Under the pieces are notes generated by a model. That model saw only the letters and a program-made list of their open reading frames with translations, made no database searches and had not been told where the DNA came from. A program made the position numbers and the translations under genes. Of a stretch of DNA of 14,492 bases, positions 1 through 10,600 are shown piece after piece; the stretch's first letter is position 1, and every line of letters begins with the position of its first letter. The DNA is from Thermoplasmata archaeon (GTDB lineage: Archaea; Thermoplasmatota; Thermoplasmata; SG8-5; JAGLSY01), in contig JAGLQE010000206.1 in NCBI GenBank assembly GCA_023137005.1, positions 1-14,492 on the forward strand, read 5' to 3'.

Positions 1-1214
1 GATGGTCCGGAGTTTCCTGTTGCGAATATAACCAGGATATTATCGTTCTTCTCCATTTCCTGGTCTGCATCAAGAGCATCATTGTCATAGTTAGCTGCAG
101 GTGTTCCTCCTGGACCCCAGCTATTACTGATGACCACACAACCATTAGCAGTCATACCTGCCCAATCGGCTGTTCCCAGGGGACCACGGGCTTCCACTGT
201 TGCCTCAGGTGCAACACCGGCAAATCCCTGAAGATCGCCCATGCCTGCTGGGTTTGAAGCTGCGGATTCGAAGTACACCTGGTTCATATTGTCAAGTCCA
301 AGGAACTCTTCCATACAGTAACCGTTACCAGCTACGATACCAGCACAATGTGTTCCGTGCTCATCGCCACTGCCTTCTGCATCTGCACCGGCCATTCGGC
401 TTCCCAGAGGACCTCGAGTGAAGTCCCAGTGCCCGTTGGTTGTGTCTCCGTTGTCCCAGCCGGTATCTGCAATACCGACCCTTATTCCAAGACCAGTTAT
501 GATAATTGGCAATCCACTTAGTGTGGTGTCCCACAGGTAGTGGTTACCCTCAACCTCTCCGGCCCTGTTGTTCAAGGTCTGGTACTCTGCCCTGAAGTAT
601 ACTTCCTTTACATCGTTCAACTGAGCGATGGCTGGAATATTATCTGCATCAACGGTTACCAGAACCTTGTTGAGTTCCTTCTGGATCTCTACAACGGTCC
701 CGAAGTTCTTCAACTTGTTCGCAAGTGCGGGTGTATCCTCAAATGAGTATACGGTCAGATCGACCATCCCTACTTTATCATCCAGTATGTAGTCTACCTT
801 GTAAGCTGGCTGGTATACACCTACCCATCCTACGTTTGGCAGAGCCTCAACTGTTGATCTCATAGAGCTGTCCATCGTTACCACATATGCATAATCCTCA
901 ACGTACTGGTGTACCCTGAGACCCATGCCGCGAAGTTCCTGTGTCCATGCGGAATCTATGGGGCCATTGAACTGGACAATATACTTGTCATTGTTCGTGG
1001 CCTTCATGTTAGCCGGTATAGCTGGTTCGCCAACACTGTTGTCAAAGCCCAGTCCTGCAGTGCCGAAATTAATCGTCGTGCTGACACTGGCCATTTCTGG
1101 AATGACCACAGTGTCGGACTGTCCTAAGAACACAGAGCTGACTGGTAGCACCATTGTTAGTGCTACAGCAATCACTAATACTCTACTCACTAATTTTAGA
1201 TTTTCGTGTTCCAT
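1..1214 (-). CDS. Secreted subtilisin-like serine protease (S8, KP-43-like), N-terminal part, cut by window edge
   Basis: This is a secreted endopeptidase of the subtilisin (S8) clan; 404 complete codons are visible and the C-terminus lies beyond position 1. Residues 1-31 form a signal peptide with a hydrophobic core around 9-30. Residues about 75-208 look like two successive I9-type prodomain units. The catalytic Asp is D250 in VGIADTGWD and the catalytic His is H286 in DEHGTHCAGI. ISNSWG lies downstream, and N401 in FATGNSGP is the oxyanion-hole Asn. The catalytic Ser is not in the window. The spacing and the GLGIRVGIADTG context recall the KP-43 subfamily. The ATG at 1214 is chosen because GGAGGAGG (1229-1222) lies 7 nt upstream and the signal peptide follows at once. 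The gene is divergent from the giant S8-like gene at 1681. Family assignment is firm; substrate is unknown. Confidence 0.93.
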   Translation of the reverse strand, partial: MEHENLKLVSRVLVIAVALTMVLPVSSVFLGQSDTVVIPEMASVSTTINFGTAGLGFDNSVGEPAIPANMKATNNDKYIVQFNGPIDSAWTQELRGMGLRVHQYVEDYAYVVTMDSSMRSTVEALPNVGWVGVYQPAYKVDYILDDKVGMVDLTVYSFEDTPALANKLKNFGTVVEIQKELNKVLVTVDADNIPAIAQLNDVKEVYFRAEYQTLNNRAGEVEGNHYLWDTTLSGLPIIITGLGIRVGIADTGWDNGDTTNGHWDFTRGPLGSRMAGADAEGSGDEHGTHCAGIVAGNGYCMEEFLGLDNMNQVYFESAASNPAGMGDLQGFAGVAPEATVEARGPLGTADWAGMTANGCVVISNSWGPGGTPAANYDNDALDADQEMEKNDNILVIFATGNSGP

Positions 1215-1221
1215 TCAGTTT

Positions 1222-1229
1222 CCTCCTCC
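1222..1229 (-). promoter_or_regulatory. Shine-Dalgarno site of the minus-strand subtilisin
   Basis: On the minus strand GGAGGAGG ends 7 nt before the ATG at 1214. It is a strong match to the archaeal anti-SD and decides the start codon. Confidence 0.75.
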
Positions 1230-1320
1230 AAATCTTTCATTTATCTCTCTTTTCATTTCACTCGGTTGTTCATAAGTATGTGTGTGATGTTGCCCACCCC
1301 ACCACATGCTTAACTAAGTA

Positions 1321-1343
1321 TATCTTTTATAGTGTATATATAG
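1321..1343 (-). promoter_or_regulatory. Candidate TATA promoter for the minus-strand subtilisin
   Basis: The minus strand reads CTATATATACACTATAAAAG here, offering two overlapping TATA-like boxes about 110-130 nt upstream of the ATG at 1214. Transcription would then start near 1295-1310, giving a leader of roughly 80-100 nt. This comes from composition and position only; no BRE is clear. Confidence 0.45.
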
Positions 1344-1484
1344 TTTTTGTAATTACTGTAACTATGTATTTCTTTTAATTAAGTATAAGTCTTAATTTTT
1401 AATACAATTTATTAGATATTTGACCGGCCAATCAACTAATTATTAATAAACTGGCATTTACAGGATTGTTAATTGTAAACTGAA

Positions 1485-1497
1485 AGATATATATATG
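1485..1497 (+). promoter_or_regulatory. Candidate TATA box of the giant surface-protein gene
   Basis: AGATATATATATGG with an A-rich preceding stretch resembles an archaeal BRE/TATA element. Initiation about 25 nt downstream would fall near 1512-1520 and give a leader of about 165 nt. A second, weaker TATA-like stretch (GTATAG, about 1630) would give a very short leader instead. The main site is preferred because it is the better match. Confidence 0.5.
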
Positions 1498-1511
1498 GAA
1501 TACCGCTATAC

Positions 1512-1670
1512 AGCCCATAATACGGGCTTCCCAATGCTAAAGCATGGGGTATCCTTGCTGAAAGTCTACGAGTATCTTCAGTAATTGATAATGAGCCCTG
1601 ATCGAATTGAACCTAAGCGCCAATACATAGTATAGGATCATTCGATCAATTCTATACCTCGACGGAGAGG
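1512..1670 (+). promoter_or_regulatory. Foldable 5' leader with competing stems (riboswitch- or thermosensor-like, class unknown)
   Basis: Several complementary segments lie between the TATA box and the start codon. AGCCC (1512-1516) and an identical AGCCC (1594-1598) can each pair with GGGCT (1524-1528). CCC-A-ATGC (1530-1537) pairs with GCAT-GGG (1542-1548) around a TAAA loop. CTGAA (1558-1562) pairs with TTCAG (1577-1581). TGATCGAAT (1599-1607) is perfectly complementary to ATTCGATCA (1640-1648). That pairing competes with a local hairpin using GTATAG (1630-1635) and CTATAC (1652-1657). CCTC (1657-1660) can pair with GAGG (1667-1670), touching the ribosome binding site. No known riboswitch class matches. 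Biological function is inference. Confidence 0.4.
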
Positions 1671-1674
1671 AGGG
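1669..1674 (+). promoter_or_regulatory. Shine-Dalgarno site of the giant gene
   Basis: GGAGGG lies 6 nt before the ATG at 1681, within the purine tract GGAGAGGAGGG. It supports the start at 1681; ATG 1684 directly after is a less likely alternative. Confidence 0.75.
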
Positions 1675-1680
1675 TATAAA

Positions 1681-4600
1681 ATGATGATAGGACGTAAAGC
1701 ACTAAGCATATTAGTAATAGCAATGATGCTGCTCTCAACACTTTTGGTGGTCTCACCGAACAGTGCTGATGGGTGGGAGAGTGAAGGAGTACCGATCGAA
1801 CAGAACGACGGTATCACACAGGATATCGATCTGAATGATATGGCAGATAAAGATATTGCCAAATCAGATGATGCTACTGGACCTCTTGAGGAGTCAGATA
1901 TCAAACGTAGCAAGGGCCTGACAAAGGTTTATGTGGCTACCGATAATGTCAAGGAATTGGCTGACTTCCTGAAGGATTACCAATACAAAGGAACTATTGG
2001 GAATCAGAGGAGCCAGAGCGATCAGATATCATTCCTTTTACTCGAATTACCAATTGAAATAATCGAAGATGTCGGTGAACTGGAAGGAGTTATCGACATT
2101 TATGGGTACACAATACCAGAATACTCCCCACAGGACATGGATATCATGCAGGAGCTGTTCAACAATGATCCAAAATTCCTTGATACTCTATCAATGGGAA
2201 ACCCGACACCAAGCTCCATAGGCGGATACACAGGCCTGGGCGTTAATATTGCCGTGGTGGACAGTGGTGTGGATTTTGCCCATCCAGATCTTCTGGATGC
2301 TTATGCAAGGGATGAGATGATCTCCGATGTCAGAGGAGAGATCCTTATTTCAGAAGCCACAAGTGGACAGACCGTGGCCAATTTCCAGATGGATATAGTG
2401 ACCATTGTCAATGAGTCTGTGGCCACAAATGCCGCGGGTGGTGAAACCGATCTGCCAGTCAAATACAAGAATGTGGTGGATGGTACAGTTTCTATTTACA
2501 TAAACAAGAATATCTCAACAGATTTCACATTTGACCTGGCCACAGGTTTTGTTACCCTCGGAACTGCTCTCACAGCAGGGGACAATCTAACCGTGACTTA
2601 TGATTATTATTTTGTTCAAAGAAATGTGAAAACAGATACCATCATAGCTTATGGTGGAAATGGCGATACTATTTCCGGTTTCACTCACGACACAGCAAAG
2701 GGTATAATTACTTTTGATACAGCCCTTGTAGCAGGGGCCGTGGTCACTGTTGATTACTCATATTATTCTCCGTACTATGGGTGGCCAATAGCTTTTGATC
2801 CGGTCTCAATGGAAGAGTTCCTTCTTGATCAGGGAGATGTGGATGACACCTTCTATGTAAATTCAAGTATCAGTGGTACGGGACCCTTTGAAAGTGCTCA
2901 CACAATATCTATGGACGGTATGAGTGATTTCTCCGCATCAGAAGGATTCATTTATTCTATTGCAAGCACAGAGAATATGGATATGAATGTCGACTTGAAA
3001 GATCTCTCAGTTACACGTGACAGAGATAACTGGTACTTCGGTTACTCTACCAAGATGGGTCTCACGGACAAGAGCTATTCCATCTACATAGATATTGATG
3101 GCTCAGCATCTGGAGGATCCTTTGATCCACTAGGTAACTACATCGACACCAATGCATCCCATAATACATTCATGAATGTTGTTGCCTATAGCCCAGATGG
3201 TACATTGATCGCATCTGCTGCTGGCAATATCATAAAGATATGGGATTCCGCGACTGGCCTGGTGAAGGCAACCATAGAGAGCACAACTGTGACCTCGGTC
3301 GCCTCCATGATATGGTCCGCAGATGGTAACTGGCTATGCTCTGCCAATGATGATACGATCACTATAAGGGATGTGAGTAACCTTAACGACATAACCGTTG
3401 TGAACGAGATATTCTACCCAGCGGGTACATCACAAGCCTATGGAGGAGAAAAGATCCTGGCACATAAAAAGAACGCAACAGGTGACTGGATCGCTATTGG
3501 CGGTGTCACTGGAGATGAGACTCAAATATATGTTTACAATGCATTGACCGCTAATGATGTAAATGATAGATACGGTAAATATAATGTAGGAGGGAATATA
3601 GAAACAATTTCCTTTAGCCCAGATGGAGAATACTTGGCAGCGACCGTAAGAACCAATAAAGAGGCAAGAATCTTACAGGTTCTGGGTCCTGGGTCGGGCA
3701 ATCATACAGATATAGCTATATTCACCGCAACCGAGGACATAAAAACACTGGCATGGTCCCCAGATAGTTCAAAGATCATAACAGGATCCATTGCTGGTAA
3801 TGTCAGTATATGGGATGTCACGGGCGGAGTATGGGAACACAGTTTCACGACACAGACAGGTATCATCAACTCAGTTGATTGGGATGGTTCAAGGATCATT
3901 TCGGCTGCTGAGGATAAGACCGTAAATATATGGGATTCAGGCACATATGCCTCCATATCCAGTCAGCCTCATTTCAGAGAGATACTATCAGTCAATTTCT
4001 CAGCAGCTGGAGGATATACAACAGGATCAGCAGATGCGAAGGTCGAGACATGGGGTGCTACTGGAACATGGACAAACACCTTCATCGCGAACCTTCCAGA
4101 TTATGTGCTCGTTACCAACTACACAAGGGAACAGAGTGATGACTGGAGCATTGATGAAGATGGTATTGTGATGAGCAATAATGATACCATGAAGAATACT
4201 ACTCTTTACACATGGAATGGTGTGGGATGGGATAGCCTGGACATCATGAACGAGACCATCGGAGGAGCCCAAGCATATAGAAGTTTCCTTGATGGGACCA
4301 ACCAGAAGATCGATAAAGGATTCGTGGAGATCACGCTTCCCCGGGATCTTATCTCTGGAAACCCAGATATCATTTACTCAGAAGTTTTCGTAACAGCACA
4401 GATCGGAAAGGTGGTTGATGAACTTCTAGCCGTGGACACATCAGGCACCAATGCAAAGGCCACACTTGCCAATAATAATATCTACCCATACCTGGAATAT
4501 GCCGAAGTAGCAACATACGAGTTGAAATCAGGCGGCCTAGATCTAAAGGATGGAGAGGACTATTGGATAGATGTGGGCACAGGGGCCATTACCTTCAATG

Positions 4601-7600
4601 GAACTCCAAACAACCCCGCAGACACATGGGCATCATACTATTACTTCAAGGAATTCTCAAGAGCTCAGGATTCTGTTCCAGATGATATCAACATAGCAGA
4701 CCCCAACACGGACTGGTCAGATACTATCACATCCCTAAGCAACTTTGGAAGGACCGAGATCAATTATTTCATAGTGGACCTGGAAGTAGCTAATGCCAGT
4801 AGATCGAACATTTATAAGTTCGGTTTCCACTCGGGAGATGCCCAGATCAATAAATATGGAGCATTGGGAATACTTGTAGTGGACGATCAGGTCAAAGGAC
4901 AGTATGAAAAGGTCTATGTGGATCTGAATGAGGATAATGTGTTCAATGAAAGTGACAGGGTCGTGAGCAAGGGAGACGAGACTACCTGGCTAGACATAGA
5001 TAACGATGGTCTGCCCGACCGATCTGCAGGAACCCTTTATTACATCGCAGATGGAATGACACCCCTACCATACTCGGAGATCATATCTGAAAGACGTGGT
5101 ATCCTTGACAGGAACTCTCTGGACAACTACACTGACTGGAGGAACACATTTGTTCCGAAGGCTGGAGAAGTTGTCTGTTTAGTGGGCGAGTTCAGTTATG
5201 ACGATTATGATGGCATTGTATTAAGCCATGGAACCCAGTCGGCAGTTGTGATAGCGGGACGTGGAAATCCTGCAGTGGCCAAGAGCATAACTGGAATGGC
5301 TCCAGAGGCAAAGATCATACCGATCATGAACATTGACCAGGCAGGTAATATATTCGATGCATGGTACTTCGCAGTCGAGGGGTACGATGGGATCCCTGGA
5401 ACAGGCGACGAGGCTGTAATAGTGAACAATGGATTCAATTATCCCGGCATCTACGAGGATGGATGGGATCCATACTCTCATTATGCAGATTACATTAGTA
5501 TAGAATATAGTGAAGGTCATTCTCTCTTTGTAGTAAGTGCTGGGGATGATGGGTATGGATATGGAACCGTAGCCTCACCTGGCGCATGCCCGGGAGTTCT
5601 GACCATAGGTTCAGTAACTGATTATACATACAGGAGCGATCTAGGGAACGAGGGAGCTGGAAATGGCAAGTCCAATGATATCTCATATTACTCTGCCAGA
5701 GGACCCAGTTCATTAGGGGTCCCAAAACCAGACATACTTGCACCAGGAACCGGTTACACTGGAAAACCCCTCTCGAACAATGGATTGAATGCCTATTTCG
5801 ATGAAGTATGGGTCAGCACGGAATATGCCTGTGCAGCTACAGTTGGAATGCTGGGCCCCATTTATGAGGCCTACTGGAACTCCACACATAGCGCCATGGA
5901 TGAAATGGTCATTACAGCCATAGAGAACATCACCGAAGTTCAATTGAAACGCACACCAATAATTGATGAATCTCTTACCCTCTGGATCGATGGAGCTGAG
6001 GTTACACCCACTGCCATTGACCTGAACACAGGAATTGTCACAGTCGACGTCACAGAAGGCCAGGCAGTAACTGCTTCCTATGATTTCTATAATGTCTATC
6101 CAGATGCAATGACCGCAAGGTCCCTTGTGATGTCTGGTGCGGATGATACAAACAATGACGTGTTCACACAGGGAGCTGGATTGATCAATGCTGAGCGATC
6201 GGTATTGTTGGCACATAACTCAGAGGGTCTACTTGTTAACCCAGCCTCATGGGTTCCAGGTAATTTCAGTGGCAATGATTACGATTCCTTTGTCAAGCTG
6301 ATAAACCCTGGTTCAAGTGATAGCCAAGACTTTGTTATAGAGAATATGGCAATTGCGGACCAGATCAATATCTATGATGCAGGATTTACCAAGATCGGCG
6401 AATATAAGGAAATGTTCTCGATCCTTGTGAACAAATCTACAAAACCAGATGATTTCACAGTGAAGGTAGATATACTAGACAAGATCCCATTCAATACAGA
6501 GATGTTAAAGGTGACAGCACACGCACCACTTTCTCAATTGGACCTGAAGGTCGACGGGGTCATAGAAGAGGATTCTGATTTCACATATAATATGGCCTTG
6601 CTGGACTGGACAGATGTCAATGGTGATGGCTTATTCCCATTATTGCAGGATAAATCAGAAGGTAATACCTTTGACGAGTGCCTGTTATTCTCAAATGTGC
6701 TTCAGGTAAGGATCGATGATCCAATATCCCGTGCCACAGATGGCCTTATAGTGAAGGTATTCCCCAAAACGGACATGCCAACTATAAATGTCGAGAATCC
6801 GATCGATTGGACAATAACATGTGAGTTCTATGCCAAATCTGATTGGGACTGGCTTACATTGACCAATACACCCACAAGTCTGGCAGCAGATACCGAGGGA
6901 ACCTTCAAAGCCACCATAGATGTTCCAGCAGATGCGGAGATCGGAAGCTATGAAGGAGCGATCTACATAGACCATGATGTTCAGAGCATTGTTGGAGAGC
7001 TGAAAGCAGACTACCCGAAATTCTCAAATGATGAGATGCTTGAGAACATATCTGTGGATACCAGTGTAGTGGGTGAAATATTACCAACAACCACAGCTTC
7101 CCTGGCACATCTGAACCCATATGTGAATGGCACACCGACCATCTGGAAGACAGACCCCGCAACACCACCCATAGCGGTTGTCAATGAGAGTGTTTGGGTA
7201 GATGCCACCACAGGTGATACCTTCAATATGGGTTATACAAATATTCTTGATTATAATATATGGGTGGATGATGGCACATGGTGGGACCTGGTTCCATGGC
7301 TGGACCCAATAACCCCTGTTGACCTGGCCACTGGTGATGTATTCATCGATGGTTGGAATCTGTGGGACGGTTGCACAGTCTATGCATGGTTGAATCTCAC
7401 ACCTGCTAGCCCACCGGTAGAACTCACTTCCCCTGCAGACTACACATTATATCCTGGGAACGGTACGATAGTTCTTAACACACCACTCTTGGCTGACGAA
7501 TACCTGACCGCTAATTATTCATACTTCTCACTTGCGGAATTCGATGGTGTTCAGCTGGCGAATGTGAATATACTGGACATAGACATCTATGCCAATTACA

Positions 7601-10600
7601 CAGACCTATTGGCCGAGGGTGTGGATTACACCATAGACCGTGAGACAGGATATGTGACCTTCACACCTGCAATATTGGTCAGGGCATTGGATGTCAGCTA
7701 TGACTGGCACATACCACAGTACGTGCCTTATGTCATACTTGACAATAAGAACCTTGTCCCCGGAACCTTTGCTATACAGAACAATGGAGTACCAATGGTT
7801 ACAGGATACACACTCTATGAGAAGATCGGGATCGTCGAGTTCGACACCCCACTTCTACCTGGTGACCTGATCACAGTGGACTACGACCACTACGCACATA
7901 CCATGACCATACCGGTCATGGTCAATGTGCCAGTGAATAAGGCGGATTTCACCTTGACAGGAGAGACCACCAATGATGTCATTGATGAGATCGTGACCGA
8001 TGTTCCGACCACCCAGATCACCAATGAGGAGATCGTCAATGTGCCAGCAATAGACATAGTTGGTGAGACAGTTGTCGCAATACCATTTACTGCGATATCT
8101 GAAGAGACCGTTATGTCCAATATGCCCATAGATATCGCCAATGAGTTCATATTGTATTCACTTGGAGGAGATGACAACCCAGTTAAGTTGGAACATAGTG
8201 AGGATCCTGGTGAGGACATCGTTAATCTGATAGTCTATGCGGATGGAACTCCACTTGTTGATGGTGTGGATTACACACACGCTTCCGGTGTCATAACCTT
8301 CATCGGGGCCTATGAACCGATCCCGGCAGGAGTTACATTCACCGCGGATTATACAATACACCTCATAAAGGAGCATGGCCTGCTACTTGATCATGGCTCA
8401 GACACCTCTGGCGAGAGGATCGAGCCAGGCACATACACGGTTTGGTTGGATGGATCACTATTGACAGATACTGTTCATTACGATATGAATCTCAAACCAG
8501 GGCAGATCCTGATGAAAAGCCCATTCAATCTGCCTGTTGGATCCGTGGTAACTGCAAGTTACTCTTATTATCCAGAGATCAATGATGCAGAACTGGACTT
8601 CGGGCCACTCGCAAATGAGGAGATAATTCCGGGCTCATACGTGGTAATGAACAATGGTGTTCCACTCACAGAAGGAACCGATTACGCATTTGACGAATCG
8701 ACAGGAGATATCACATTCCTTGGTATTGACATATATAGGCCATTACCATATAATGCAACTATAACTGTGGATTATTCATACTTCATTGAGATATACGGCG
8801 TTGATCTTGAGTTCGGTACCATGGATGATGAATACATAATAGCCAATTCATATGAACTGATACTGGACGATGGTACACCATCCGTGATGATAGAAGGAAT
8901 TGACTATGTTATAGTCAAGGAGCACGCTAATGTCATATTCCTGACCATACCTGGCCCAGGGGATATTATAACCGCATCTTACAGCTATTATGACCCTGAG
9001 ACCTACACCGCGACCTATGCAACGAACTATGATCTGAAGTATGACTTCAAAATACTTCAACTTGATTGCAACCCAATAGTCGAGGGAACATTGGAACTTT
9101 ACAAGAATACCACTCTGATGGATCAGGCCAACTACACGGTCGACCTGCAAACCGGGTTCATAACCTTCATGGATACATTACACCCGTCAGATATTATATC
9201 GGCGTCCTATGTTTACAGCGATACCAATCTCATACTCTTCAATAATAAGGGAATGATCGGTGGCTCTGGCGCGGAAGGACAGTCTGGTGACTGGAGATTC
9301 TTCTACATGAATATCCCCGATCAGGGATTGAATAAGAATGAAGATGGCCTGCTCAACCTGTACATTGATGCGGATTGGAACACAAAACCATCAGATATAG
9401 ACATATTCGTGTTCGGCAAGGTCGCTCAGACAAATATCCCAGAAACAACCGATGCCATCTCGGCTAATAGATACGGTAGTTATACACTGGAAAATATCGG
9501 AGGAAGTGAGGAGAGTACTTCTTTCTACACATCCACCAATGAAAGCAAAGAGATAGTCATCACACCACTAAGTGGAGGATTGAATGTCATAGCTCTGCAT
9601 AATGTTGGACTCCATGGAATAGCTGCCTTTGAGGATGTGGCACTTGAGGTCGGATGGTTAAGTCTAAGCTCTGCTACCATGGATGTATGGTCAAATGACC
9701 TGGCTGGAGAGGCATCTATAAGCCTTGTTTCCAACCGTGAGTTCACAGATGGAATGAGTGTTTCAGCAGTTGGCCCAGCATCTGGAGAGATCACCAGAGA
9801 GATGGTCTATCAGGATAACCTGGACATAATTGATGAGTTGAGCTTCTATCATGGATTGACCCTGGGAACCCAATTCCATAAGGCGATCAAGGTGGAATCC
9901 GCTCTGACATTGGACATCCATATCTGGCCAGAAGATGAGAACATGGTGCCTGACCTTGACCTTGGTATCTGTTACGATGTCAATGAGGACGGTATAGGCC
10001 AGTTCGAGGAACTGGTCACCAATGAACTGTGTGACTTCGTATCCGCATCAGCTTATGGATACACGGATTACTACGCTTCCTGTGCAGACTGGGATGCTGA
10101 CGAGGGTGTCAAGCTTATCAACCCACCAGATGGACAGTACATAGTTACTGTTCTCGGTTACACTGTTAAATCCGAACCACAACCATTCTTCCTGGAGGTC
10201 AAAGCCATCAGGGCAGGTGTTGAAGGATATGGAATATCAGGCGATGTCGGCGAGGACATGGCACCTGCAGCGGGTACTTACGAGACCGTTGAGAAGACAG
10301 ATACCTACCAAACCCACACCTATTCATTGAACTGGAACTTCCCCGGAAGCTCTTCCGATGGTGAATATGGTGGTGTCATAAATGTAGGGCCTAGTACAGC
10401 TCCAGGAATCATGACCATCCTTGCGAATGTCGTTCTGGACAGAGAGGCACCAACCATAATCGACCCGATGCCGGCAGACCAGTCCACCATCAGGGACAAT
10501 TTACCAATAATCATTGCTTCCATAGAGGATACCGAGCGTGCAGAGATCGATGGTGATGGATTCACCATGCTGATCGATGGGATCGATGTAACTCCATTGG

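Larger units (their letters stand above)
1215..1680. other. Divergent intergenic region, 466 bp
   Basis: No gene is supported here. The left half (1215-1345) is the leader and promoter of the minus-strand subtilisin. The middle (about 1345-1480) is very AT-rich and holds short dyads such as GTAATTAC and a TTTAC...GTAAA inverted repeat near 1457-1479, possible operator sites. The right third (about 1486-1680) is the TATA box, foldable leader and ribosome binding site of the giant gene. Confidence 0.7.

Noticed and set aside
909..1378. Plus-strand open frames over 909-1378
   Set aside because: They are antisense to the well-supported subtilisin on the minus strand or lie in the AT-rich promoter region, and they show no recognisable protein features.
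1512..1600. Possible tRNA or c-di-GMP-I riboswitch in the leader
   Set aside because: There is no T-loop TTCGANNC with a matching acceptor stem, and the conserved GEMM-I core and tetraloop receptor are not present; the structure stays unclassified.
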